64,000 nucleotides of DNA from Helopsaltes ochotensis (GCA_013400155.1 VXBM01001004.1:242642-306641); one strand, 5' to 3'. Shown: positions 1 to 13,078, counted from the stretch's first letter. Notes: generated from the sequence alone by a model not told the origin. Translations and numbers: made by a program.

Positions 1-368
1 GTTGCTTTTGATTGTGGGTGAAATGGATCAGCTTCCTGATACATCTGTCTAAGCTTTACAATTAGACAGCAAGACTTACTGTAGATGATTTTATTTAATG
101 GAGGTCATGATAAAAATACATCAGCTCATCTAATGAGTATTATTTAGCTTCTAGGGTGGTTCTCTGGTATTCCTTACCAAGAGTCTAAACTCCCATGATA
201 CCAGCATTTTAAAGGTTGTGCACATGTAGAGCTATTTTATGGCTTCAAAATAATCAGGTTAAAAACCGAATCAGAAATGGAATTTCAGTTGAACTTACAG
301 AAATTCTTGACTTGCTAGGAAAAAAATACTTTTATTAAAAAATAAATCCTGCTTATTCATGTTTTCAG

Positions 369-477
369 TATTATCAATGGTTTTGCACTGCCACTGAAAG
401 CAGAACACAAACAGTTCCTTATGAAAGTTCTGATTCCCATGCATACTGCAAAGGGATTAGCTTTGTTTCATGCACAG
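369..477 (+). CDS. PPP2R5A: PPP2R5A coding exon a (first in window)
   Basis: The exon follows a ttttcag acceptor and ends before gtaagc. Its first base completes a split serine codon; it then reads INGFALPLKAEHKQF and on to LALFHAQ, ending on a codon boundary. It belongs to the HEAT-repeat body of B56. The upstream 368 bases are intron with nothing else visible. Confidence 0.95.
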
Positions 478-3400
478 GTAAGCTTTTGCCTATTTTTAAG
501 AGTGGTGGGGTTTTTGTATTTACATTTGAAACTAATGACATTTAAAGCACTACGTGTTGTAATATCAATATTCCAATATATTTGCAAGTTCAGTCACTTT
601 TTAAAAAAATCTTCCAGATCTTACATCTAAATGTTAATTTTGAGATAATATTTGGCATATATTACAAGTGAAAGAATGTACCAGTGAATCAAAGACTTAT
701 CAACTGAAGTTGGAAGCTTTCTTTCTTGTAGTCTTGTCACACTTTAGGCTTCATTTAATCCCAGGGCCTTGTGCTGTTGTCATTTCCTTTATGTAACTTA
801 AATGCTGTGTGTTAAGGAACCTTGGGTATGGCTAGGTATTTATTTCAGAAGCGTTTTTTTTTCTTTCTAAAGCTGCACCAGTGGTGGGGTGGGAGGGAGA
901 ATGTTGTTGCCATTTATAAATGGCAGAAATGCACAGTAGCTCTCTGGATCAGCCAGGAATTATGTAGATCCATGACACGCTGTCAGAATGCTGCAGTTCT
1001 TCAGCTGAGTTTGATTCTTATACTTGCCACAGACATTCAGCATCTCATTTGAGGAATAATCTGTATCCTTTCCAGACATATGGCACTTCAAGTATTGAAT
1101 ATGGTTGATGTAAACTTGGAAGTCATTCTGCTGTGGCTAATTAAAACTTGCTTTGTAACTTAGCTCACTAGCACAGCTCCATACAGGCTAAAGGTACAAG
1201 AAAATGGGTTTCTAATTCAAGTGAAATCATTATGACTGTATAGCCTACAAACAGGATCAAGTGAAGAACTCACTTAATTCTTAATTCTCATATGAAGTTT
1301 TAAATTAATCAAATCACTTGTCTTTGTGGTTTATTGCCTTGCTGCTCCATGAAATGAGTCAGTGAAATGAAAGGGCCCAGTCACCTCCCAAAGGTGTTCT
1401 CACTGACAGATCAGTAGAGCATTTGCCCTTTTTTGGGGATACATTTGATCCAGTTCATGGCTACTGAAAGGGCACTATTAATTCAGCTGTACCTGAAAGT
1501 AGCATTTGTCCTGCTGACCATGCCACTCCTCTGTCCCTTCATAACACACTGATGCCAGGTGCACACACAGCACTGTGTGTTTCATTTTATCCTAAAGGTC
1601 TAAGCCAGTGTTAAATCTCCTTTGCAATCCCAAGTGGCCTGGTTGCTTTGTTGCTGAGTAAAGTACGGCCTATGCTTAAAAGTTAAAGCTTTAAAAATGA
1701 ATTAAGCTTTAGTCTTTGTGTCTTTGAACAGTAAAGCATTACTGTTCTGAATATACACTTATAATGGGATTTATGAAATTATTGTGTGACATTTATTATT
1801 TTTTGAATCTATACAAATGCATCAGTAGCCTGAGGGCAAAAGAAATAAATTAGACCTGTTGCAATTACAGCATTGTAATTATCTGCTTTGGCATAACAGA
1901 TTAAAAAAAAAAAGGGAATGCTTAAATTCAAGTCTCCTGAGTATCGAAATGTAATACATATTACATCATTTTTGTCTTTGCTTTACATTATGAGATACCG
2001 TGACTTTTTAAAATCAGTCTTAATGGAATGTAGGATTGTAACTAGCTCAGTAATAGGATTATTGTATAGTTTCTACATGGGATGGTTTTATACTTACTCA
2101 ACTCAGTGTGCTCAGTAACTGAACTCTAAGTAGTTATAATATTAAATATCCTTGGCCTGAGCAGGCCCTGCATAGAAAGCAGGAGAGGCTGGGAGAGCAG
2201 TGCTGGTCACTTAAGCACATTATGCTTCCCCACTCCTTCCACCTTTCCACATTGTTGGCCATTGCTGCACTGGGACGGGACACTCAGCTGGGCAACAGCT
2301 GCCTGATCTCTTGTGGCCTTGGAATATGTTCAGATTCTTTCACTTGTAATCATACTACTGAATGTTGTGTGCTGTAAATGTCTGGTACCTGAGCAATGTG
2401 CAATGTGTGCTCAGTCAAACCTGTGTTACAACTTGATTTTTACTGGAAGTATGGCCTTTTTTACCCCAATGTTTGGAAGTGATAGCTTTGTAATGTTAAT
2501 ACAGGAGTTGATGTTAAGAAAAATCTGTCTGAATATGGGATCTGAGTTAGGGAAATATCTGCCAAGCTTAAAAATAATTTTCTAGGTTGAAAAGAAAAGA
2601 TGATTTTTGGTATGCAGGAAGTTTTTTTAAGATAGAGCAGGTCTGTATATCTTGCTGCTTTAATTGCTGTTTTGTTTAGTTTGGACTAATATGAAATGGC
2701 TGTGTAGGGGTGTCTTGGGTTGGGTTCCCCCCGTGATCTGAAGTGCTTCCATTAGAAGTTGTGATACTTACTAATGCTGCAATGTCCAAACAGTGTCTGC
2801 TTAAACTAAATAACCATATGACTTACATTCCAGCTCGCCTATTGTGTTGTACAGTTCCTGGAAAAAGATACAACTTTAACAGAGCCTGTAAGTGTTTTTC
2901 AGTTGGATCTCTTTCTATTTTTAATTTTAATTAAATATTGCAGTGTAACCTGTTGAATTGTACAGCAGTGCTGTCTTATCCTGATTAAAGATGGATTGGT
3001 AGGATTTTTTCAGGGTGGGAGCGAATGAAATCTAGAATAGTTAAGAAAATTCTGAGTTTGAAAGGCTACTTATCTTTTAACCTGTGGCCAAGATAGAGCA
3101 CAGATTTAACTAAAAGTTTGAGCTGCTGGTACCATGCCAACTGCGCCAAATGAGAAAGCATGTCATGACTGTATTCTCTCCTCATAAAAACTAAAATTTC
3201 AATGGTTTTGGTACTGATTGCTTGTGCTTAGCCACTGCATGAAGTTGAAATATTTTAGGGAATAAACAATCCCAAAATAAAAGTTGAAAAGAATAACAAC
3301 ACTTCATTTAGATAGAAAGAACTCTGAAATTCCAAATGTGGTGTTTCTGTCTTGCTCTTCAGTTCCTGGGGTGCCTCTTGGCAGTCAAAACTCAGGTGCT

Positions 3401-6400
3401 TCAGGCATCTGTGGCTTTTGCCAGACTGAATCTCCCGTGACACATATTGACAGCTCAGCTAAGCAGGGTTTGTGCACGGGCTTTGGCAGGGCCCATGAAG
3501 AAGAACAGAGGCTCAGGGCAGTACAGAAGCTCGTGAGAAGACAAGAGTGATGTCAGGCCAGCTATAAAAGAAACGGGGTTTTGTTGGACAATCAGGAATA
3601 TCTCCATTAGGGCTGTGTTGATATTTAAATACTTTATCCTATTTGTGACAGAAAAACGAAGAGCTTGTGCAAGACCTAAATTTTTCTTCTGTAAAGAAAA
3701 AAAGATAAACCGCTTTGGGAAAACAACACTGATCTCCACTGAATGGTCTTTCAGTGGAAGCTTGTTGGCTGCACAGCCATTTCAGCTGACCAGTTATTCT
3801 GTCAGTGGTGGAGGGTGTCTCTGGATGGACCTTATGTGTTTGAAGCATCTTGTTCCTCCTGTGCTGCAGTGTTCCCAGCCACACTGGTCAATATTTTGTG
3901 GGATAGGGCGAGGAGAAAGGAACTGTGTAACCCATATTCCTTAAGCCAAGTGGGGAAACAACCCAGGCATTTTGACAGTCAAAGTTGACATGTGAACAGA
4001 AAACGTGTAGTGTTACATAAAAACCTGCAAAATGGAATGAAGTGACAACATGACAAGGTCAGAACTTCCTGACACCAATTTATGGAAGTGTGGTGCAGGA
4101 TCCAAGCCCAGACTGCTGTGAAGAAGGCAGGGCTTTACAGCAGTGCCACAGTGCAGTTCTGAGGCTCATCTGGACTGTGGTCTACACATTTGTGATTGCT
4201 TCTTAATCACTTAAAAGTGAATTCAGGCTGCAGAAGACACAAGAATTCACTGCAGAGTCACTGCCTGTGCTTTGGTTGTTACTCTGAGTGTATAGTAAAA
4301 GTTGATTAATAAAGGAATTAAATAAGGTAAGAAGTGAATCTTTAAGAAACTTTCTGAAATGCTTGAAAAGTAAATGTTAAAATTTGGGGCAACTGATGAG
4401 ATAGCATTGGAAATTTTTCTTGGCTTTAGGTCAAGTAATATTTTAAGAACTCCATCGGAAGGCTGTCTTCACACATACCTTACTGTTATTTTTCTGGCAG
4501 GAATTGTCACTCAGGGTCAATTTGGAGGACATTCAATCCAAGCTCTCGTAGCTATGGTAGTCTGCCTCAGGTCAGTCCTGATGTTTGCAGAGCTGACAAG
4601 AAGAGTTTGTTACCTAACCCTGCCAAATGCAATGGCCTTTACATGGAAGAAATCAGGCTAAATGTGCAGCCCTTGTACATGAGTTAACTTTTCCAGCAGG
4701 TCACTACAGTTGTAAGCCACTTCATGGCAATTCTGTAGCTCAGGGAAGAATATTAATCTTGTGTAGTAAAAGCAGCAATCCATGAGCATAAATATGCAGG
4801 TATTTTTAATATAAAAGCATAGTCAAGCTGGAAGCTGGTATTCTAGCAGGGCGGAGCAAGGAATAGGTATCTTGTTGAGGTGTGCACTGTTATACTCAGA
4901 ACATGTTATTTCTTTATCAAGTTGAGAATGTGTGTCTCTTCTGTTGCAAATTCTATTTAAAAATTCTTGCAGTAATTTGTGCTGGGAACTGTAATTTAGT
5001 CATATTGACTTTTTCTCTGGAAAAGTTGTTAATCCAGCTGAAGGAAAAATAATCAACAGGACAAAAAGCAAATATGGAAGGTATTTAAATAATTGAGTAA
5101 GTTTTCCCTTTGGATATGATTGATTAGGTGCTGTTGTATCATAAAAAATAGAGGTCCTTTCCTCAGAATGAAAGTTTATAAGGCTTTGAGAATGTTTCTG
5201 CTTCTGGAACATAGTTGCAGCTTTTTTTTTTTCTTCCTTTTTTAAAGCCAGCATTCATTTTGTAATTTAGATGCCATGTGAGATGTTTATTTCTAGGAAA
5301 AATGCCTCCAGCCTTTCTTTGCTGTATTCCCTCCATTCCTCTTGGGGGCTGTACTTTCCAATTAATTTTCCCAAAGGTTTTGTTTTTCCAGTCTTGTGTA
5401 AGGTAGTTTCAAATGTAGATCCTAGAATACATTTTCTCTGTAATTTCATCTTTCTTACTTTAGTTTCCAGTCTAACACATCAAATTGTAGCAGAGAAAAG
5501 GAAGAGTTGGAGGCCATGGCTCCTCTGTACAGCCCTGTCAGCATTTATTGTTTCCTCTCAGGCTTCAAACCTTTGATGCCAAGGCAGCTGCTCCCCAAAG
5601 TATGGATGAGTAGAAGACAAAAAATATTCTCCGAGATTTAGCTACAGGGGGGTTAACTTCACTTTGTGATGCTTTGATGTGATCGACATCCTGTCAATTA
5701 ATGTGGGTACTAGGGTGGGACAAGAATGTGGATGGATAATCACAGGCACACGAAGTAATAAGGGTCTGAGTTACTCTGATAACCTGAACAAGACAAGCAT
5801 TTAAATGAGTGTTTATTCAGTTTTCATTGAACCTCTGGATAAGGAAAAGCAAACCAGTACTTTTTTTCCTTATCAAGTATGTAGTAGAAACTTGTCCTGC
5901 TTTAACTTGTTTGTATTTTTCATACAGGTAATCAGAGGACTGCTCAAATTTTGGCCAAAAACGTGCAGTCAGAAAGAGGTTGGTTTTGTCTCTCATTTCT
6001 GGTGTCTGCTGTGATGTAAAATCTTGTGGGGCAGATTCACAAACCTTTTCTCTGCTGTGCTCTTCCAGAGATCTTGCAGAAAACTTGCTGTTCTTGAAGC
6101 TTCTTGAGGCACTCACCTTTGTCATGTGACTCAATCTGGTTTCTTCTATGTAGTTAAAATGAGTTCAAAAACCAGGGGTTTCATTTATCCTGCCAGATTC
6201 CATCCTCAACAGCTCTTTAAAAGTGGGTCCCTTAACACTGTTGTCTCTTTTTCTGCAAGTGGTGATAAATTTTTCTGTGCCAGTTACACAGAGTTCTGCT
6301 GGTTGCAATTTTATATGGGAATTAACTACTTATCACTTCAAAAGCTACTTTGGTGATCTCTGATAATCTCTGCAACCATTCTTGAAATAAGATGCCCTAA

Positions 6401-9400
6401 TTTTTTTTTTTAACTGTAAAACCCCATTTTCTGCAGAAGCAGTTTGGTGAAGTATTCAGCATTTACACACAAGTCCAAGAGGAGAGCTGTAACCTGTTAG
6501 CTGAGAGTGATGGTTGACTTCTTTCAGGCTGAGAAACTCCTGTGAATGTTGAAGTGCCTTGTAAAGGCAAACTGCTCTTTGCAGGATTCATGACTAATGT
6601 ATAAGCTGTGTTTTGTTTGCTTCAGTTCACAGTGGTGATATGAAACATTCTCATCCTTTTTCTCCTTTCTAAACAAACAGGTAATGTTTTTAGGTGAAAT
6701 TGAAGAAATCTTAGATGTTATAGAACCAACACAATTCAAAAAAATAGAAGAGCCTTTATTTAAGCAAATATCCAAGAGTGTGTCAAGTTCACATTTTCAG
6801 GTAAATAAAATAAGAAACCCCAAACAAACCTTGTGTTAACTTACTTTATGGTTATGAACCCTTAACTTTGTGTTTCAGGTTGCAGAAAGAGCTTTGTACT
6901 TCTGGAATAACGAATACATTCTTAGCCTGATTGAGGAGAACATCGATAAAATTCTGCCAATTATGTTCGGCAGTTTGTACAAGATCTCCAAAGAACACTG
7001 GAATGCGTATGTAACGTTTCACTTGATCTGTGGCACCATAAATAAATTGTCCACTGTTTCAGGTTTGGATTGGGAGCTCGTAGATGAATTCTGGGTGTTA
7101 AATGGAGTGTCACTTTCAGCTGTGTTGCTCTTTCACTGTTCTGCACTGTTACGATGGAGATCTGGAATTTAGTGGAAAAGTGTTAGGAAATTGGATGATG
7201 GTCTTTATATTATAATCACATCTGATCCTTTGTGTTAGTTCAAACTGCAAATTAATGCTACTCAGACCAAAGCAATTTCCAAGGGTTGCTTCCATTTATG
7301 CTTTGCTGTCCTTTAATGGTTCAGATGAATACAATCGCCCGTGTCTTTGTAAATGTTTATTGCTGATCGGTGAGGTAAGAAGGGGAAAAGATCCTATCAG
7401 AGAAGAGCAGCCCTTATAAAGGATGGTAGGACTGAGAAATGAGTGACTATTTCCCTTTTATATTTAGTGCCACAAGTTAAATATTTGGTATTCCTGTGTT
7501 TGAAAGAAGCAGTAATGGTATTGAAATACCGAAAAGCAAAGCTTGCTGGTGCCTGCACCCTGAACTAAGTTGCAAGTTACTCTGCAGAATATAAGGCAAA
7601 AGCCAGGATGAGCAGGAGCCTCCCACAGCCCTGCAGTAAAACTGATGTCCTGTTTTAAGTCCTTGGAGGCTTTGCAGTTATTCTGGGTTTATCTAGATGG
7701 TGTGTTTAGTTGCAAACAATAGCAGCTGAGACTGAATATAAACTTTGGGGTATAGTCCTTAGAGTATCAATGTATTTGGGACCTCAGCAAATTTGGAGGA
7801 ATGACCCTCTGTCCCTATCTGCAGGCAGAAGTTACTTTTATGAAAGAAGACACAGGATAATTGCCTTCTTGAGGACAAAGAATTTTGGGGAAAAAAGTCT
7901 AATTCTTTGATTCTAATCTGTTTTGGAGGGCAGCAAAACGTGCCTTTATCCATCTGGTTGTCTGATATGGACTCAACTTCTTGCTCAAAATCCAACTTCT
8001 CCTCTCAGAAAACCAAAACCTTAAATAAGCTTTTGACCTCAAACCACATGAAAGCCAGGGTACAAAAAAAAATCAAATAAAAAAGATAAGTGTATAAACA
8101 GGCAAAGGATACTGTGCATTTTGAATGGAATGAGCACAAGGCTCTGATGAACAGCTGGGAGATTTCCTGGTGCCACGATGGACAGAGTGCACCAAAAAGG
8201 CAAACCTGGTTCTTTGGTTATTTCCTGAGGGGTTTTTTTGACTCCTTTTTCAAGGTGACAGGGCTGCAACTTTGCAGAGAGTGGGGAGCTGCTAGTGAGG
8301 GGAAAGACAGGGAAGACAGTTTAGCTACTTTTTGTTTAGTGGTTAAGCTTAATGACAGCCATTTTAATGTTCAATTTTATTGGTTTTTTAATTTCTTTGT
8401 ATAAATATGAGTGTGTTTAAAGGAGATAACACAATGTTTAGCATGGTTGGTTGAAATATGAATACCTTCACAAAAAGAAGGGTAGTGCAGGAATACAGGC
8501 AGCCACGTAACACACAGCCAGTGTTGCTCAGGCTGGTGAGTTTCTTAAGGAAACTGAGGGTAGCCAAATTCATTATCTGATATTCTTGATTCTAGTTCTC
8601 TAGCAAGATTCCTGCTGCCCAGAAACACTGCCAGGAGAGCTTTGCTGTGCTAAACTACACTAAGCCTGTGGTTTGTCTGCTGCCTTCTTGAAGCTCCGAG
8701 CCAGAAGTTTTCTTTTTCTGGACTCTCATATTTCACTGCTCAAATATTACAGAGTTGTTGTTAAAACGTGGTTTATTAAAGGTTCACATAATTGAATGGC
8801 TTTAAAGTACAGCCACAGCATGAATATATCCTGTGTAATTACAGAAGTCAGGAATTTAAGATTAAACAACCATTTCAAAAAATGTTTAACTATACTGTAA
8901 TTTCCTCTGTAAATTAATAAAATGGAAAGGATTTTGTTTCAGAAACTCCCTGACCTTACAGTAGTATCTTGAATAAGAAGCTCAGAATCCAAAAAAGAAA
9001 TCACATGCTTGTTCTCTGAAGTTAATTTTGTCACTGAGCAAATCTAATGGCTGTGCTCCTTCTGTTTCAGAACCATTGTGGCACTGGTGTACAACGTGCT
9101 GAAAACCCTGATGGAAATGAATGGCAAGCTTTTTGATGAACTCACAAGCTCGTACAAAGCAGAAAGGCAAAGGTACTGAGCCTTTTTCCAAGTTCCCACT
9201 GACGGATGTGTCCAAGCTGTAATTCTGGGTGTTGCTCTGCTGTTGTGGCTGTGGGGCTCTGCATTGAGCTGTTTGGTGCTGGGTGTCCTGTGCGTGAGGC
9301 AGTGCCGTGGGGGACCAGAGAGGGGACAGGAAGGCCCCAGCTCCCCATCCTGCCTGGGCAGGGGCTGTGCTCCCTCCTGGGTGGTGAAATGGTCTCAGCT

Positions 9401-10027
9401 GCTGCTTGCTCTGCTGCCTCAGTGTCTGAAGAGGATGGAGCTGGACTCCTCATAGCTCAGCAAAAACATCGCTTACCCTATTAACCTACTAAGCAGCACT
9501 GCTGGAGCCAGGGAGGCAGGGCACAGGTCACCCTTGGGCAGCTGAGACCACTGCCAAGCCTCCTTGCGGTAGCTGTGTTCTTCCCCCCAAAGGTTCTCAG
9601 TCCCTTAATTTGTGCACATGTGATAAAAAAACCTCCTTAAACCAGCAGCCAGCTGTGCAAAGCCACCCTACAGCAATTGTCTGTATTTGCTGGAGCAAAG
9701 GTACAGTTTCATCACTCACCATTACTGATTTGTTATGCTCTCTTTTTAATTGAGGAAACCGTAATTGCCTCTAAAAATAGCTTTGCAGAAAAACTTTTAA
9801 GAGGAATTAGTAGATGCGAGTCACAGTTAAGCTACCGTGTCTCCAGATTGTGCTTAAAACACATCTGAAATTGATCTTTCACTCTTTTCTTCAGAGAGAA
9901 AAAGAAAGAATTGGAACGTGAAGAGTTGTGGAGAAGGTTGGAGGAGTTAAAGCTTAAGAAGGCAATGGCAGAAAAGCAGAACAGCACTCACAATGTGCTC
10001 AATGCACACAATACAAGTGCCAAATAA
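369..10027 (+). CDS. PPP2R5A: PPP2R5A, PP2A B56-alpha regulatory subunit (3' part, seven coding exons)
   Basis: This is the C-terminal half of a B56-family regulatory subunit of protein phosphatase 2A, which docks the core enzyme and selects LxxIxE-type substrates. Coding exons are 369-477, 2834-2887, 5928-5978, 6681-6800, 6879-7006, 9071-9172 and 9895-10027. All have AG acceptors and GT donors, and phases match at each junction, giving 231 whole residues plus a stop. Recognisable stretches are INGFALPLKAEHKQF, FWPKTCSQKEVMFLGEIEEI, HFQVAERALYFWNNEYI and the charged helix REKKKELEREELW. The pairing of EEILDVIEPTQFKKIEEP with a tail ending HNTSAK fits the alpha paralogue rather than epsilon, whose remembered tail ends differently. 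The 5' exons lie outside the window. Introns hold no other gene that I can see. Family assignment is certain; the alpha paralogue is very likely and is supported by synteny with PACC1 and NENF. Confidence 0.95.
2834..2887 (+). CDS. PPP2R5A: PPP2R5A coding exon b
   Basis: This 54-base, phase-0 exon encodes LAYCVVQFLEKDTTLTEP between a ttccag acceptor and a gtaagt donor. The sequence is the expected B56 continuation after FHAQ. Confidence 0.95.
5928..5978 (+). CDS. PPP2R5A: PPP2R5A coding exon c
   Basis: This 51-base, phase-0 exon encodes VIRGLLKFWPKTCSQKE between catacag and gttggt. FWPKTCSQKE is a hallmark of the B56 family. Confidence 0.96.
6681..6800 (+). CDS. PPP2R5A: PPP2R5A coding exon d
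   Basis: This 120-base exon encodes 40 residues from VMFLGEIEEILDVIEP to SSSHFQ between aaacag and gtaaat. Phase is 0 at both ends. Only 78 bases of intron separate it from the next exon. Confidence 0.96.
6879..7006 (+). CDS. PPP2R5A: PPP2R5A coding exon e
   Basis: This 128-base exon encodes VAERALYFWNNEYI through ISKEHWN and ends with two bases (GC) of a codon finished by the next exon. The donor is gtatgt. The split codon reads Ala where the remembered human protein has Pro. Confidence 0.95.
9071..9172 (+). CDS. PPP2R5A: PPP2R5A coding exon f
   Basis: This 102-base exon follows tgtttcag and encodes TIVALVYNVLKTLMEMNGKL to YKAERQ, ending with AG of a split arginine codon before gtactg. Confidence 0.95.
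9895..10027 (+). CDS. PPP2R5A: PPP2R5A terminal coding exon with stop
   Basis: The exon follows cttcag, completes the split arginine and encodes the charged C-terminal helix EKKKELEREELWRRLEELKL and a serine/threonine/asparagine-rich tail ending NTSAK, then TAA at 10025-10027. The tail differs from the remembered human one in sequence and slightly in length, as expected for this variable end. Confidence 0.95.
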
Positions 10028-10450
10028 AAGATATGACCACCTCTACTCGGCAGACATTCTTTTTTTGTACCCTTTTGAAATATGTAAGGAGATTTGCAAA
10101 AGAAACCTCATCACTATAATGGAAACAGCCAATTTTTTTCTCTGGCAAATGTAAAGATTTGAATTTAAATACAGCAGTTAAGTGATGTCATTACTACAAC
10201 CTATTGTAAATTTGTCTAATTATTGATATACTGTCACTTCCAATGTTTCATAGAATTGAATTATCATTCTTAATGAGTGAAATAATTATGGGAGTGGTGA
10301 GAATTATGACTTGAATTTTTGATTGTGTTGCACATAGGTGGTATAGTTTGCTATGTACACATTTTTCCTTGTTTTATATGTACTTTTCACATTGCTGCAT
10401 ACTTTGGTTAAGATGATAGAAAAGGCTTCTAGTTGTGCTGTATTTTCTCA

Positions 10451-10456
10451 AATAAA
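10451..10456 (+). terminator. Possible proximal polyadenylation signal of PPP2R5A
   Basis: A canonical AATAAA hexamer about 425 bases after the stop. The bases downstream are not clearly GT-rich, so use is uncertain. Confidence 0.4.
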
Positions 10457-11096
10457 ACCAAGGTACATTACCAGTAACTTGAGATATTCAGTATATGCCC
10501 CTTACAGCATTGAAAGGAACTCAGATACAGAGCTGTCCTTGAATTCCTGATTGGATTCAGATTTAGATTTATACAATGCTCACATTAAAAAGGAGGCAAG
10601 GGAGGGAGAGGATCAGCTGCAACAGGTTGGGGTGGCCCGTGCCTCTACCCCGTTCCTGCTGCCTCTTGCGTCCTGGGCTAGTTAGGGATTTCCTCCTGCT
10701 ACAGCTGAGGATGGAGCTTCCTCTGGAGAGCCCATCAATGATGCTCCTCATCAGCCCAAGGACCCTCCAGAGTGCTGCAGGCTCCAAGAGAGTCCCATCT
10801 TGGATGTTTCTGCATTAGTTTTAGCATCTCATGGACTGAAGAATGAGACCAAAATTGGCATTAGTATATTTTTTTTCAGTAAGGAGGGAAGAATGTCAAG
10901 AAATTATTCCTTGTTTTCTTTAAGGAAAATGCAGTCTGTTTCTTAAAGGTGGAAAGTTGACAATAGAAGTCTTGTCTGTTTACTTGATCAAGTATTTTTT
11001 CACATCTTTTATCAGAGTACCATTCCAATCTCTTTAAATTGCAGTTGTGTGGAAAAATTTTGTAATGAAAGATCTTTGGGGAATTGAGCAGCATTC

Positions 11097-11102
11097 AATA
11101 AA
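11097..11102 (+). terminator. Likely distal polyadenylation signal of PPP2R5A
   Basis: AATAAA followed within 10-30 bases by a T/G-rich downstream element. Its position before the convergent PACC1 gene makes it the most plausible end of PPP2R5A. Confidence 0.6.
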
Positions 11103-11125
11103 GTCTTTATGTTTGTATTTAGTGC

Positions 11126-11971
11126 TGTACCTCACATCTTTGTGTTTCTGAAGACCAGGAGAATTAGAATGGCTGTTACAAACAACCTTTTTAACTGTCC
11201 AGTGTGGCTCTTCACTGAGTGGCAAAAGTGGGGAAGTTCCTGCTACGCTGTTTGAGTCAACTGTATTACACTTATTTGTTGCTTCATTTTTGTCTCTAAG
11301 TAGTTGTTTCACAGAGGGTACGGGACTCGCAGTGCCTGAAGGGAGGGGACAGTCACACAGGCACAGCTCACCTTGGTTTAGTGCTTTAGTGCCTTTTTGC
11401 CCTTAAAGAATGAAGTTCCCCGTGTGTGACAAACTTCGTTCAGCTGTCCTAGAGCCAAAATGAAAATAACTTGAATTACACAAATGTTGGGGAGCCAAAC
11501 ACCTTGCAGGGGTTCAAGGAATAAGTTACTGGCATATGTAATTGTTACAAGTTTTTCCCAAAGTTACAAATGGAGACATCAGGCTTAAGTAATAGAAAAA
11601 ACAACACAGGAGCTGTAAGATACCCTTCTAAATTGTGCAACACGTGCTGTCAGTATGGCTCCTATAAATAGGTCTGTAAAAGAAAGGTTTCTTGGCTGGG
11701 ATCACTGGCCTGCTCTTGTAACATTTCCTTATAAAACAAAACATCTTGACAGCTGAGATGTAGTGACTGAAGTGGACTGCTGTGGGAGTTTATTGAGGGA
11801 AAAAATAGTACATATTGCAAAAAGCAGTTTATCCTTGATTTAACTATGCTTTCTACTCACCCCACAGCTGCAGCTACATTGGCTTCCAACTTACCTTCGC
11901 TGACCTCATTAGCAAAAAAAAAAAAAGAAAAATGCAGTAGGATCCATCAGAACCAGTTGCAAAGCTGCGAT

Positions 11972-12002
<31 letters not shown>

Positions 12003-13050
12003 GTGAAATCCAGTAAATAGCTGCTGTAATACCATTTGTTGGGTGTTCCTTTGGCAGTGAGGCATCAAGAAAGCTCAGCTGTCATAGCAAGAAAGCATAG
12101 TGGGTGTTTTCTTGATGGGGACAGGTTAAGTGTGGAGGATTTTATCCATCCCCCACTCCCTGCCTGGTTCCTGTCCTGTTCCCCATCAGCCAGGGGGAGT
12201 AGCTCTTTTTGCTTCAACCATGCAGTGTTTGGCCTGTGCTGGTCTTGTCCAGTTTAATCCCATTCCCTTGCTGTGCACTAGGCTGAGCTGTTCAGGAGCC
12301 ATCCTTGCGAGATACTGGAGATAATGTGGGCACTGGACACCTCCTTTCTCCCCTACTAACATCGTAGGCCCCTGATTAAACACCTTCCTCCAAACAGCCA
12401 GTGCTGCTCTTTTGTTTATCTTATTACAATGAGCTCTTGCTCCCCTGTTTAAGGCTGTGTCTGGTCAATGCAGTGCCTTAATTTGCTCTGGAAGCCAGCT
12501 GAAAGTAGGAAATTTTGTCCCAAAAGGCTTCCTCAGATGCCAAATACAAGGAGGAAAGCTGAGGGGGTACTTTTGATGCACTTACTCCTCTGAGTACTCT
12601 GCTGGAAGAGGAAGAAAGAAGCAAACTGTGAGTTGGCATCCTTGCAGCAAAGCCTTCAGAGCAAACACACAGTGGTGCCCTGCTCCCTGTAGACTCCACA
12701 CATCCAAGTCAGGCATCTCAACTAACAAGGGACTTATAAGGAAGAAAAAGACACCAGCACCCCAGCACAGTTGGTGAGCAGGCATGCCCCATGGAACAGA
12801 GAATCACAGTTCCATGCCCTGCTGGTGAAAGACTATTTTTCACTTCCTTAGGAATGACTGCCAGAAAGAGGGATAAACAAGAGCCTGAGACAGACTTTGA
12901 GATCAACCACCAGCTCAGCCCCCCAGGTTGTCCTGTTGCTTGTTTCCCTTGAGCTGGACTGATCAGTGGTTTTCACCTTATCCTCATGCCATACCCCTTC
13001 TGCCTCCTGTAAAGCTCCTTCTGAACCTGAGAGCAGGTAGTTTCAAAGAA
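11126..13050. other. Spacer between the convergent genes PPP2R5A and PACC1
   Basis: I see no coding exon in this stretch. It contains an A12 tract near 11913 and a T29 tract at 11974-12002, otherwise unique-looking sequence. A minus-strand AATAAA (plus-strand TTTATT, 11789-11794) could serve a longer PACC1 transcript but lacks a clear GT-rich downstream element. Confidence 0.5.
11974..12002. repeat. Poly(T) tract, 29 bases
   Basis: An uninterrupted run of T. An A-rich run (A12, then G and A5) starts about 60 bases to the left, so the two could pair as an A/T hairpin. Confidence 0.95.
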
Positions 13051-13078
13051 AGCACACAGCAGATTACTTGAAGTATTT

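Larger units (their letters stand above)
10028..11125 (+). other. PPP2R5A: PPP2R5A 3' untranslated region (inferred extent)
   Basis: This is AT-rich sequence after the stop with no further coding potential. It holds an AATAAA at 10451-10456 and a second at 11097-11102. The second is followed by the T/G-rich stretch gtttgtatttagtgctgt, a good downstream element, so the long isoform probably ends near 11120. The extent is inferred from signals only. Confidence 0.6.
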
